Origin: Clostridiales bacterium UBA1763
Lineage (GTDB): Bacteria; Bacillota; Clostridia; Oscillospirales; Oscillospiraceae
Direction of reading: 5' to 3'
Assembly: GCA_002314685.1 (NCBI GenBank)
Contig: DCHB01000048.1
Span: 1-18,899, forward strand
Length of the DNA: 18,899 bases
Position 1 is the stretch's first letter. Every line of letters begins with the position of its first letter. Below are positions 7,152 to 14,323 of this stretch, in pieces. Under the pieces are notes generated by a model. That model was not told where the DNA came from and did no database searches. It saw nothing but the letters and a program-made list of their open reading frames with translations. The translations under genes and the position numbers were made by a program.

Positions 7152-7157
7152 ATTATA
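7152..7157 (-). promoter_or_regulatory. Candidate -10 box of the VTC operon
   Basis: On the minus strand a consensus TATAAT lies 24 bp before the VTC start codon, leaving a short leader that just holds the AAAGGAGAG site. The -35 region (around CAGTCTG) is poor. Confidence 0.45.
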
Positions 7158-7202
7158 TTGCCTCAACCTTAAAACAGACTGAAAGATTGTGTGAAAAATA
7201 TA

Positions 7203-7235
7203 TGAAAAGTGCGGGATATTCGCTTATCCCGCACT
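7203..7235 (-). terminator. Terminator overlapping the stop codon of the lysine-N-methylase gene
   Basis: AGTGCGGGATA and TATCCCGCACT form an 11-bp perfect stem around a 6-nt loop. In the minus direction the stem is followed by a short T-run (ACTTTTC). The gene's TAA (7224-7226) lies at the base of the loop, so the last codons are part of the hairpin. Confidence 0.7.
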
Positions 7236-8102
7236 ATCATTTATGTATTCGGTTATCACACCGACGTTTTCGTCGGAGTATTCAATCTCGGCAGAGTACA
7301 GCCGCACGCACTCGCAAAGCGGCTCGCCCGTCACGGCGGCAAGCGCATTTATCATCAAGACGCTGACAAAGGCAAAGCGCAGTGCCGCACCGCTTATATC
7401 GGTGAAGTGGCGGTAAACAAAATACTCGGCGAGACGTTCATATTCAATCCCGTCGGGAGGGGGCACGGTCTGCGTGCTGTTTTCGAGTGTGTTCAGCATC
7501 GCGCCCCATTTATCCTCCATGCGCTCGAGCGTTTTGTAAAACGCGGCGAGCTTTCTCGTGTCGGTATCAAGCGGCTTTTGCCCGACGAGGGAAAGCGCAC
7601 TGTTCATACGCTCTGAAAGCGGCTTTGTGCTGTCGGCAAGAAGCCCCAAAGCTTCGTCGCGCAGTGCGATTTCTCGCGGCACCGCGCCGCAGTCGCCGTC
7701 ATATATAAAGCCGAGGGGGACGTCCTTTTCGAGCAAAAGGCGCACAGCCTCCTCACAGCATAAGCCGAGCCCCGCCTCGAGTCTGCCGTCACGCTCGTTG
7801 AAAAATCGTGGGTGCAGGGCACAAATATCGCACAGACTGTCCTCGCCGAGGGTGAGTATCATTTCGCACAGTCCGTCGCCGCGCAGAAACGGGCAGGCTT
7901 CGTCGGCACCGAGGATAAAGTGCGGCGTCGGGTCGGTGTCGATGCACGCCCTGAGCCTTTCGCCGAATTCGCCGTCAATGCCCGCGTAGAGCTCCATGGC
8001 GTCATCGTCAATATCAATTTCCCAGCCGCGACAGCAGGAGTGTGCGCATCTGTCAGCCGTACATTTGAATTCGGGGTAAAAATCGGGATAAACATAAAGC
8101 AT
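7224..8102 (-). CDS. FliB-type lysine-N-methylase
   Basis: 292 residues from the ATG at 8102 (GGAGGG 8-9 nt upstream). A longer reading to 8228 would run into the intergenic repeat and is rejected. The N-terminus has the FliB/YkgJ-like Cys pattern: YPEFKCTADRCAHSCCRGWEIDID (Cys14, 19, 23, 24), CPFLRGDGLC (Cys70, 79) and LCDICALHPRFF (Cys91, 94), then LCCEEAVRLL near residue 113. In Salmonella, FliB methylates flagellin lysines; the cysteines probably hold an iron-sulfur cluster. The C-terminal half is helical. No flagellar gene is nearby, so the substrate may be another surface protein. It is a single-gene unit with its own promoter and terminator. Confidence 0.85.
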   Translation of the reverse strand: MLYVYPDFYPEFKCTADRCAHSCCRGWEIDIDDDAMELYAGIDGEFGERLRACIDTDPTPHFILGADEACPFLRGDGLCEMILTLGEDSLCDICALHPRFFNERDGRLEAGLGLCCEEAVRLLLEKDVPLGFIYDGDCGAVPREIALRDEALGLLADSTKPLSERMNSALSLVGQKPLDTDTRKLAAFYKTLERMEDKWGAMLNTLENSTQTVPPPDGIEYERLAEYFVYRHFTDISGAALRFAFVSVLMINALAAVTGEPLCECVRLYSAEIEYSDENVGVITEYINDSAG

Positions 8103-8130
8103 TCTGAAAGCCCTCCGCAATAACAAGACG

Positions 8131-8159
8131 ATAATATCACCGTTTTTGTTCTGCGTAAA
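8131..8159 (-). promoter_or_regulatory. Sigma-A-type promoter of the lysine-N-methylase gene
   Basis: On the minus strand, TTTACG (8159-8154), a 17-bp spacer and TATTAT (8136-8131), about 29 bp before the start codon. The intergenic repeat begins 10 bp further upstream. Confidence 0.6.
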
Positions 8160-8169
8160 GCACTTTGAG

Positions 8170-8488
8170 AGTGATGAGTGATGAGTGATGAGTGATGAGT
8201 GAACGGGCTCATTTCGCTGACGCTCCATTCACCCCTACGGGTGCTGACGCTCCATTCACCCCTACGGCAAACAATTTAGCTTGCACCCGTAGGGGGGAAT
8301 GAAATGACCCCGTTTTCAATCTCGAATTTACGCTTCATCTTATCGTTATTGCAGTATCCCGACCGGTGACATTTTGCTAAAGTCAAGATGTACCCTAACA
8401 AATCGGTACACAGCAAAGCTCATCACTCATCACTCATCGTTCATCACTCTTCACTACACTCATCACTCATCACTCATCGTTCATCACT
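8170..8488. repeat. Heptamer-armed structured intergenic repeat, copy D
   Basis: Fourth and most complete copy. Left arm: four AGTGATG units plus a partial unit (8170-8202). The hairpin core contains an internal direct duplication (25 bp at 8216-8240 repeated at 8243-8267, GCTGACGCTCC...CCTACGG). The core then carries CCGACCGGTGACATT, and a perfect TGTACC-N10-GGTACA dyad (8389-8410). Right arm: CATCACT, CATCGTT and CTTCACT heptamers in two blocks (8421-8455 and 8461-8488) separated by ACACT. It lies between the promoter of the methylase gene and a bidirectional terminator. Confidence 0.87.
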
Positions 8489-8518
8489 GAAAAAAGCACC
8501 CTGTTGGGTGCTTTTTTC
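8489..8518. terminator. Bidirectional terminator
   Basis: GAAAAAAGCACCC-TGTT-GGGTGCTTTTTTC is a perfect 13-bp stem with A- and T-runs at the outer ends, so it works in both directions. It lies 17 bp after the stop of the minus-strand ORF at 8536. Its right half is repeated directly at 8525-8540. Confidence 0.9.
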
Positions 8519-8535
8519 AAAGAGGGGTGCTTTTT

Positions 8536-8895
8536 TCAAACTGCTTTGATTATGGATACATAGCGCTCGTGGAGGTTGCACAGATTGTCATACAGCGAAT
8601 AGATGTCGGACAGCCTGCCGCGCTTTGCGTGCTCAGCTATGCTGTCGCTGACATAGTAGGCGGTAATGAAGCCGAGCCCCGCATAGAGATTGTTGAGATA
8701 TGTCGCGTACTGATAGCACAGCTTTGAGTTGCCCTTGTTGATCGCTCTGCCGAGCTTTGACAGGGTGTCGTCATAGTAAAGCTGCTGGAGGTCTTTCATA
8801 TAAAAGCCCTCTCTGCCGAGGTGCATTTTTATGCCGTAGCTTACGTTACAGCCCGCCTTTTCAAGCCTGTTTATTATCTCGTTCAAATATCTCAC
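8536..8895 (-). CDS. Small hypothetical protein, unrecognised
   Basis: I do not recognise this protein. The frame is open from about 9003, but the first part overlaps the end of the upstream dehydrogenase gene and its terminator. The likely start is therefore downstream, at GTG 8895 (AAGGG close upstream; 119 residues) or TTG 8886. The sequence is helical and rich in Tyr/Leu/Asn (RYLNEIINRLEKAG..., LQQLYYDDTLSKLGRAI, CYQYATYLNNLYAGLGFITAYYV, IYSLYDNLCNLHERYVSII), compatible with a small helical bundle. There are no enzyme motifs or signal peptide. It is followed by a strong terminator, which supports a real transcript. It could also be the remnant of a longer gene. Confidence 0.5.
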   Translation of the reverse strand: MRYLNEIINRLEKAGCNVSYGIKMHLGREGFYMKDLQQLYYDDTLSKLGRAINKGNSKLCYQYATYLNNLYAGLGFITAYYVSDSIAEHAKRGRLSDIYSLYDNLCNLHERYVSIIKAV

Positions 8896-8931
8896 CGACC
8901 CTTCAATCCGTAAATACTCCGGCTTTTTGGA

Positions 8932-8960
8932 AAAGCCGATATGAAAATCATATCGGCTTT
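8932..8960 (-). terminator. Terminator of the four-gene operon
   Basis: AAAGCCGATATGA and TCATATCGGCTTT form a 13-bp perfect stem with an AAA/TTT loop, just after the dehydrogenase stop. In the minus direction it ends in GGCTTTTCC, a short tail. The downstream arm can also pair with a second AAAAAGCC just beyond (8921-8937), giving an alternative hairpin. Confidence 0.75.
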
Positions 8961-8968
8961 GTTGTTTT

Positions 8969-10414
8969 TTACAGACCCGCGTCCATTGCGTCGGCTCTGT
9001 CAATGATCATCTGCACGAACTCGTCGTTCCAAACGCCTGCAAAGTGGAGCAGGTCGATTACGGAGAAGCGGTTGCGCATCAGATGACAGTTGGTCATTGC
9101 CCATGTCGCTGTCTTGGCGTCAACGGGGTAGTTGAGAACGCTGTAACGGCAGGGTGCGTTTGCCTTGTGCATACAGTCGGCAACGTATTCGGGCTTCTTT
9201 ACCCACGGTGCGACAGTCTGCTTGAACTCGTCGAAGTTTTCAAGGAGTGCGGCAAACTTGTCCTTATTCTCGTGCCAGCGGGTGAGCTTCTTCTGATAGT
9301 CAGCCCAGCACTCGTTGGCGGCGTTGTGGGTGTCGTCAAGCCAGTCGAATGCCGCCTTGACCTTGGGCTCCATTTCGGCGAGAGTGGGGTAGCACTTTTC
9401 GAGGTCAACGCTCTTCGGGTCGAACTCGTTGAGGAACCAGTCCCAGATAATCTCGGAGTTGATGCCCGAGACGGCAACCTGTGTGCCGTGGTAGCAGATG
9501 CCCGTCTTGCGGACGCCGCTTGCCATGTCGATGAGGTGGCTCATAACGTGCTCGGAGCCCGAGGCGGGTGAGCTTTCGTTTGCAAGTCCCATCGAAAGAC
9601 CGCTGAGAGTCAGAACATTTGCAAGGTCGCCTAAAACCTTGGTGTCGCCCTCGGCGAGCTTTGCGGAGTTTTCGAGAAGCTCCTCGCACTGTGTGCGAAT
9701 CATGTCCGACGGTGCGGTGTGGAAGTTTTTGCCCATGCCGAGGACATTGCCGAGATACCAGTCAACGGGTGCTGTCCATGTTGCGATAAGGTCGCCGTAG
9801 CCGCTGACATTCATTTCTGCGGGTGCGGCGGAAACGATGTCGAGGTCGATTATCAGTATGCTCGGGTAACGGGAGTGAACGGTGCGCTTAACGCCGTTAA
9901 TGAGCATAACCGAGGAGTCGTCGGAGAAGGCGTTTACGGAAAGTGCGGTCTGCACTATGACCAGCGGCAGGGGATTTTCGTGATTGAAGTAGTAGGTTGC
10001 GTATTTGCACAGGTCGCAGATAGTGCCCGAGCCTACGCCGACAACGCAGTCAACACCCTCAAAGTGCGCCTGAATTTTTGCGGCATTCTCGGGGGTTGCG
10101 TGAACGATGCTGTCGGGCTCGCTCAGCACAAACCACTCGACCTCGTACTTTTCCTTGAGCAGGCTGAGCACAGTATCCTTGACCTTCTTGCCCTCTGCGT
10201 CGAGGATGTCGGTGGGACCTGTGACCATGAGAAGCTTTTTGCCCTCGGTGAGAGAGGCAACAGCCTCGCAGACCTTCTTTGCCGTGCCGTGACCGATGGA
10301 GATATCCTTCATCGTGATTTCGCACAGCCTGTCTGCGTTTTCCTGCTCGGTCATTATCTGATTGAGCTCGTCAAGCTTTGTGGCGTCGGCTCTTACTAAA
10401 CGAGAATCTATCAT
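8969..10414 (-). CDS. Iron-containing-alcohol-dehydrogenase-fold enzyme, diverged glycerol-1-phosphate dehydrogenase-like
   Basis: 481 residues from the ATG at 10414 (AAGGAAG 11-12 nt upstream; the longer frame to 10489 overlaps the kinase end and is rejected). The N-terminal nucleotide-binding half has KLLMVTGPTDI and the GVGSGTICDL loop (~residue 126). The C-terminal helical half carries the metal ligands of the class III dehydrogenase / G1PDH fold: Asp208 (GYGDLIATW), His289 (GSEHVMSH) and His309 (CYHGTQVAV). It is longer than the usual 350-420 residues, with an extended C-terminus (residues ~330-480, several Trp and Cys). Such enzymes reduce or oxidise small polyols or their phosphates with NAD(P). 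It lies 26 bp after the kinase and ends the operon, so its substrate is probably the phosphorylated intermediate. Archaeal lipid synthesis is unlikely here. Confidence 0.78.
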   Translation of the reverse strand: MIDSRLVRADATKLDELNQIMTEQENADRLCEITMKDISIGHGTAKKVCEAVASLTEGKKLLMVTGPTDILDAEGKKVKDTVLSLLKEKYEVEWFVLSEPDSIVHATPENAAKIQAHFEGVDCVVGVGSGTICDLCKYATYYFNHENPLPLVIVQTALSVNAFSDDSSVMLINGVKRTVHSRYPSILIIDLDIVSAAPAEMNVSGYGDLIATWTAPVDWYLGNVLGMGKNFHTAPSDMIRTQCEELLENSAKLAEGDTKVLGDLANVLTLSGLSMGLANESSPASGSEHVMSHLIDMASGVRKTGICYHGTQVAVSGINSEIIWDWFLNEFDPKSVDLEKCYPTLAEMEPKVKAAFDWLDDTHNAANECWADYQKKLTRWHENKDKFAALLENFDEFKQTVAPWVKKPEYVADCMHKANAPCRYSVLNYPVDAKTATWAMTNCHLMRNRFSVIDLLHFAGVWNDEFVQMIIDRADAMDAGL

Positions 10415-10440
10415 TTTGAATTGAACTTCCTTTTTGAAAA

Positions 10441-12012
10441 TTATGCTTTGTAGTACTTGTTGAAGAAGGGCTCGAGGGTGGTGTAGCACTCGAGGTAGCG
10501 GGCATAAGCCTCGTCATACTCTGCCTTCTTGCTTGCATCGGGCTCGTAGATTGCGCCGAGCTCGACCATTGCCTCTGCGGCTTCCTCAAGGTTTGCAAAG
10601 TTGCCCTCTGCGACGGATGCGAGCATTGCCGCACCGATTGCCGCGCCCTCGGAGCTCTTTGTAGCCTCGAGACGCTTACCCAGTGCGTCAGCCTTCATCT
10701 GGCACCAGAACGGGGACTTTGTTGCGCCGCCGACTATACGCACGGTGTCGGCGTCGATGCCGAGCTCTGCGAAGCGGTCAACATTGTCCTTGAGACCGAA
10801 GGTGATGCCCTCGAAAACGGCTCTTGCCATTTCGCCTATGCCGTGGCTGAGAGTGAGACCTATGAAGGTGCCTCTTGCCTTGCCGTTCCATGTCGGGGTC
10901 ATGGCGCCGCCCATGCAGGGCAGGAAGGTCAGACCGTTGGAGCCGATTGCAACATCCTTGGGTGCAATGTAGTTGACGAAGCTTGCCTTATCAGCAGGAT
11001 CGACCTTGCCGAGGAAGGAGGTCTCGCCCATTGCTATCTCGTTCATTTCCTTGTAGGAGGGCTTTCTGAGAATGTTGTCGATAAACCATCTGGTTGAGCC
11101 GCCCGAAACGAAGCCGGGGTTCTCAATCAGCCACAGACCGCTGTCTGCGGAGTGGTGAGTCTCAACAAGACCCTTCTTGTCGAATACGGGCTTGTTGAAG
11201 GTTGCGGCTACGGGCTCTGCGGTGCCTGTGATGTCGCAGACCATGCCGCTTTTTACAAGACCTGAGCCGAGGCAGGAGCTGTGCTCGTCGCCGGTGCCGA
11301 CAATGACCTTTGTCTTGGTGGTCAGGTGCAGACGCTGTGCAACATCGGGCTTGAGGTTGCCTGCTATGTTCTCTGCCTTCTGCAGAGTGCCGAGCAGTGC
11401 GGGGTCAAGACCGAACAGCTCGCACATCTCGGGATCCCAATCCATCTTTGCAACGTTGTAAAGCATGGATGCGGACGCCTGTGCATAGTCAACTGCGGCA
11501 ACGCCTGTCATCCAATATACGAGGTAGCTGTCAACGTTCATTATATACTTTGCCTTCTCGTATATGTCGGGGCGCTCTTCCTTTATCCACAGCATCTTTG
11601 CCGCGGTGTGGGTGGAGTCGAGGTTAAGACCCGTGAGGTCAAATACACGGCTTTCATCTACCGTTGCTCTGATTCTGTCGGTTATTGCCTCTGCGCGGCG
11701 GTCCATCCAGATAACGCAGAGGTCGCCGAGTGCGTTGCCGTACTCGTCGGCGGCGATAACGGAGTCGTTAATTGCGTCCATGCCGATTGTGCCGATGTCC
11801 TCGGGGTTGACACCGCTTTTTGCAACGAGGTCGTTGACAACGCTGGTGAAGGAAACGAGGTAATCGGAAACCTTGGATTCAGCCCAGTTGGGATGAGGTG
11901 CGGTGTAATCGTGTGCGTGGGAGGACTCGGCGACTATCTTGCCGTTGGGATCTACGAGAAAGCCCTTCAGAGACTGGGTGCCGAGGTCGATGCCTATTAC
12001 ATATTTACCCAT
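10441..12012 (-). CDS. FGGY-family carbohydrate kinase (xylulokinase-like)
   Basis: 523 residues, ATG at 12012 with AAAGGAG 7 nt upstream; the track-length extension to 12090 reads through an intergenic hairpin. It has the two actin-like ATPase domains of FGGY kinases: IGIDLGTQSLKGFLVD (phosphate 1, residues 6-21), HPNWAESKVSDY (residue ~40, as in XylB), and GTGDEHSSCLGSG with catalytic-base Asp242. Later come the FGGY-type stretch LTLSHGIGEMARAVFEGITFGL and the adenosine motif VRIVGGATKSPFWCQMKADALG, then EGAAIGAAMLA. The family phosphorylates sugars and polyols (xylulose, glycerol, erythritol, AI-2). The exact substrate cannot be read off. Here it follows an ethanolamine-permease-like transporter and precedes a dehydrogenase, so it probably makes a phosphorylated intermediate. 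Confidence 0.87.
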   Translation of the reverse strand: MGKYVIGIDLGTQSLKGFLVDPNGKIVAESSHAHDYTAPHPNWAESKVSDYLVSFTSVVNDLVAKSGVNPEDIGTIGMDAINDSVIAADEYGNALGDLCVIWMDRRAEAITDRIRATVDESRVFDLTGLNLDSTHTAAKMLWIKEERPDIYEKAKYIMNVDSYLVYWMTGVAAVDYAQASASMLYNVAKMDWDPEMCELFGLDPALLGTLQKAENIAGNLKPDVAQRLHLTTKTKVIVGTGDEHSSCLGSGLVKSGMVCDITGTAEPVAATFNKPVFDKKGLVETHHSADSGLWLIENPGFVSGGSTRWFIDNILRKPSYKEMNEIAMGETSFLGKVDPADKASFVNYIAPKDVAIGSNGLTFLPCMGGAMTPTWNGKARGTFIGLTLSHGIGEMARAVFEGITFGLKDNVDRFAELGIDADTVRIVGGATKSPFWCQMKADALGKRLEATKSSEGAAIGAAMLASVAEGNFANLEEAAEAMVELGAIYEPDASKKAEYDEAYARYLECYTTLEPFFNKYYKA

Positions 12013-12049
12013 TCTAAATCTCCTTTTAATAATGGAATAAGTCCGTATA

Positions 12050-12088
12050 GTCATCACGGCATCGCGATTAAGCGATGCCGCGAATGAC
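12050..12088. promoter_or_regulatory. Intercistronic hairpin between permease and kinase genes
   Basis: CGGCATCGC and GCGATGCCG (loop GATTAA) are extended by GTCAT/ATGAC outside small internal loops. There is no T-run, so it is unlikely to terminate. It may be a processing or stability element, or an operator, setting different levels of permease and kinase from one transcript. Confidence 0.5.
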
Positions 12089-12115
12089 ATTCATAAATCT
12101 TAAGTTGGTATTATA

Positions 12116-13441
12116 TCACTGGTCTTCAGGCTCTACAAGGAAGGTGCCGTTCTTGTTCTTGCATGCCAGTGCGTAGTAAACGATAGCGAATACGAAGAAG
12201 CCGAAGGCTATGCAAACGAGAAGCAGAGACTGACCTGCAACTGCGGAGTAGATGGATGCAGCTGCAACGATAACGCAGAAGGGGATACCGAGGTAGCCGA
12301 GCCACTTGGGGCACTTGTAGGGACGAGGCATATCGGGCTGGTCCTTTGCGAGCTTGATCCAGGAAGCGAAGCAGCAGAGTGCCATGAATGCAGAGCCGAT
12401 GCCTGCGATGACAACGATAACTGCAACGGAGCCCAGAAGGGTGAGAACGATACCGATAACAGAGGTTACGAGAAGTGCGTTGATGGGGGTGCCGTTCTTG
12501 TCGAGCTTGCCGAGGAAGCCGGGGAGGCACTTGCAGCGAGCCAGAGCGTAGGTCTGACGGGACTGACCGATGATGATGCCGTTCAGAGAAGCTGCAAGAC
12601 CGATCATTGCAATGATGATGAAGATGAGGCTCATGGGAGAACCTTCGCCGAAGAGAGCGTTTACAACGTTTGCAATGGGAGCGTCGTTCTCAAGAAGCTG
12701 TGCCTTGGGCAGGTTGGTGTAGGTGGTGATGAGCATGAGGAAGCCGCCGACGAGCAGGGTGAAGATGCCGACGATGAAGCCCTTGGGGATGTCCTTGGAG
12801 GGGTTCTTGCATTCCTCTGCGCCCATGCCGCCTGCCTCGAATGCGAGGTAGAACCATACTGCATAGGGGAGTGCAATGAAGATGCCCTTTACGCCGCCGA
12901 GCTCGCCCATCTGTCCGAGAAGGGTGAAGTCGGAGTGAGGAAGACCGATTGCTGCGTAGAATACAACGCCGACAACACCGATGATGGTGACGATGAGGCC
13001 TACGGTCTGACCTGCCTCAATACCGCGCATATTGATTGCGAGGAAGATGAGGTATGCAACGACGGATGCCACAACAGCGGGGCATGCGGGAATCAGAGTG
13101 TGGACATAAGCACCGATTGCGATGCAGATGCCGGGGGTGCAGAACAGGGATTCAACGAGATAGCTGAAGCCTGCGAAGAAGCCTGCGCCGCGGCCGAAGG
13201 CCTTTTCGGTGTAGGCTGCGGGGCCTGCGGAGCTGGGGATTGCGGTTGCAAGCTCAGCAAACATGAATGCGAAGGGGATGTAGAACAGGGTTGCTATTGC
13301 CATTGCAATAAGGCAGCCTGTAAAGTTGGTCTCGGATGCGATGTAGTTCCAGCCGTAGTAGCTGCCGGAGATAACCGCACCGACGGCGACTGCCCATATA
13401 CCTGCGGCAGTCAAAGCTTTTTTCAGTTTGTTGTCTTCCAT
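12116..13441 (-). CDS. APC-superfamily permease, ethanolamine-transporter (EAT)-like
   Basis: 441 residues, ATG at 13441, AAAGGAGAG upstream. About 12 hydrophobic membrane segments span the whole length. Family signs: GIWAVAVGAVISGSYYGWNY in segment 1 (ethanolamine permeases read VISGEYFGWN here), AELATAIPSSAGPAAYTEKAFGRGAGF, YAVWFYLAFEAGGMGAEECKNPSKDIPKG (the WF.LA.E...AAEE motif), and GQSRQTYALARCKCLPGFLGKL. It imports a small amine, amino alcohol or amino acid across the inner membrane by ion coupling. Placement in one transcript with a sugar/polyol kinase and a dehydrogenase is unusual for an EAT homologue. It is separated from the TIM-barrel gene by 59 bp with no terminator. Confidence 0.82.
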   Translation of the reverse strand: MEDNKLKKALTAAGIWAVAVGAVISGSYYGWNYIASETNFTGCLIAMAIATLFYIPFAFMFAELATAIPSSAGPAAYTEKAFGRGAGFFAGFSYLVESLFCTPGICIAIGAYVHTLIPACPAVVASVVAYLIFLAINMRGIEAGQTVGLIVTIIGVVGVVFYAAIGLPHSDFTLLGQMGELGGVKGIFIALPYAVWFYLAFEAGGMGAEECKNPSKDIPKGFIVGIFTLLVGGFLMLITTYTNLPKAQLLENDAPIANVVNALFGEGSPMSLIFIIIAMIGLAASLNGIIIGQSRQTYALARCKCLPGFLGKLDKNGTPINALLVTSVIGIVLTLLGSVAVIVVIAGIGSAFMALCCFASWIKLAKDQPDMPRPYKCPKWLGYLGIPFCVIVAAASIYSAVAGQSLLLVCIAFGFFVFAIVYYALACKNKNGTFLVEPEDQ

Positions 13442-13500
13442 AACTCTCTCCTTTTTTGATTTTTATTTTAAGTTAATTATGGGTTAATTGAAAGACGCTA

Positions 13501-14172
13501 TTACTTCTTTGCCATGTAGTCGGCAACAGCGATGAGGTTTTCTCTGAAGCTGCCGTCTGCAACGAACTTCTTGTCGAACAGAGCAGAGCCCATGGTGAAG
13601 CCCCAGGGTCCGATGTCGAACATGGTGTCGATGCGGCCGAAGGAATTGATGGAGCCTGCAATGCAGATCTTTGCGTCAACAGCCTTGCAGAAGTCGCGTG
13701 CGAGCTTCTCGCCGTCAACAACGTGGCGGTATGCAAGAATATCGAAGCCCTTGATGCCCTTTGCCATCATATTCTTTGCGTCCTCGATAATCTCCTCGTT
13801 GGTGCCCTCGAGAATGCTGGGGCTGCCGGAGACCTTGCCTACGAACGGCATATACTCAACGCCGTGCTCCTTGAGGTAATTGTGAACGCTCTCGAAGTAC
13901 AGAGTGCCCATCAGGCAGTCGAAGCCACATTCAACAGCGGTCTTTGCACCGTCGAGGCAGCTCTCTTCATCATAGGTTACGACCTCGAGGAAGGTTTCCT
14001 TGCCGGCTTCCTTCATTGCGGTAGCGACAGCCTTCATCTGGTCCTTGGGCAGACCGACGTTCTTAAAGCCCCAGTGCTTGACATCGATGTCTTTGCATTC
14101 CTGGAAAACTTCCATTGCGTCCTTAACGGTGACGTCATTGTAGGTGAGCATGATTACTATGCAGGGTTTCAT
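13501..14172 (-). CDS. Putative TIM-barrel phosphosugar enzyme, family not identified
   Basis: 223 residues, ATG at 14172 with AGGAGG 9 nt upstream. Alternating beta/alpha units run throughout: KPCIVIMLTYND, KHWGFKNVGLP, ETFLEVVTYD, FDCLMGTLYF, YMPFVGKV, GFDILAYRHVV, AKICIAGSINSFGRIDTM and PWGFTMGSALF. The last two resemble the C-terminal phosphate-binding site of HisA/TrpC/KGPDC-type barrels (I.aGsI.s..ri...f..gp.G...GsAlf). Candidate catalytic residues are the His in KHWGF, the Glu in LEVVTYDE and the Lys in VGKVSGSP. It heads the permease-kinase-dehydrogenase operon and is probably an aldolase, epimerase or isomerase acting on the pathway's phosphorylated product. That is inference; no named family fits with confidence. 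Confidence 0.7.
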   Translation of the reverse strand: MKPCIVIMLTYNDVTVKDAMEVFQECKDIDVKHWGFKNVGLPKDQMKAVATAMKEAGKETFLEVVTYDEESCLDGAKTAVECGFDCLMGTLYFESVHNYLKEHGVEYMPFVGKVSGSPSILEGTNEEIIEDAKNMMAKGIKGFDILAYRHVVDGEKLARDFCKAVDAKICIAGSINSFGRIDTMFDIGPWGFTMGSALFDKKFVADGSFRENLIAVADYMAKK

Positions 14173-14223
14173 AATTGGTATCCTCCTAAAAATTCAGGCG
14201 AGTTTTCACCTTTTTATGTGAAT

Positions 14224-14252
14224 AAATTATGACTTTTTTTGGTCACAGTCAA
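14224..14252 (-). promoter_or_regulatory. Candidate promoter of the TIM-barrel/permease/kinase operon
   Basis: On the minus strand, TTGACT (14252-14247), a 17-bp spacer and a weak TAATTT (14229-14224), about 52 bp before the ATG. The preceding gene has its own terminator, so a promoter is needed in this AT-rich gap. Confidence 0.4.
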
Positions 14253-14323
14253 CAAAATCGGGCGCGGTTTTTTATCTCCGTTTTTGAGTAAATCAACAAA
14301 CAAAAAAGTGAATTGAGCGAAAC

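Noticed and set aside
8103..8228. N-terminal extension of the lysine-N-methylase to 8228
   Set aside because: It would translate the promoter and heptamer repeat; the ATG at 8102 has GGAGGG and begins with the conserved family N-terminus.
8536..9003. Full 155-residue form of the small ORF, starting at 9003
   Set aside because: It overlaps the end of the dehydrogenase gene and spans the terminator hairpin; its first ~36 residues read from coding sequence in another frame and the stem.
11281..12087. 268-residue plus-strand ORF antisense to the kinase gene
   Set aside because: It is the reverse-strand shadow of a clear FGGY kinase, caused by GC-rich codon use, and has no recognisable domain. 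The same holds for the large ORFs opposite the lipoprotein, dehydrogenase and permease genes.
12013..12090. N-terminal extension of the FGGY kinase
   Set aside because: It crosses the intercistronic hairpin and precedes the true ribosome site; the family starts at the IGIDLGT motif.
12116..13441. Classical ethanolamine utilisation (eut) locus
   Set aside because: The permease resembles that family, but no ammonia-lyase, aldehyde dehydrogenase or microcompartment shell genes are seen.
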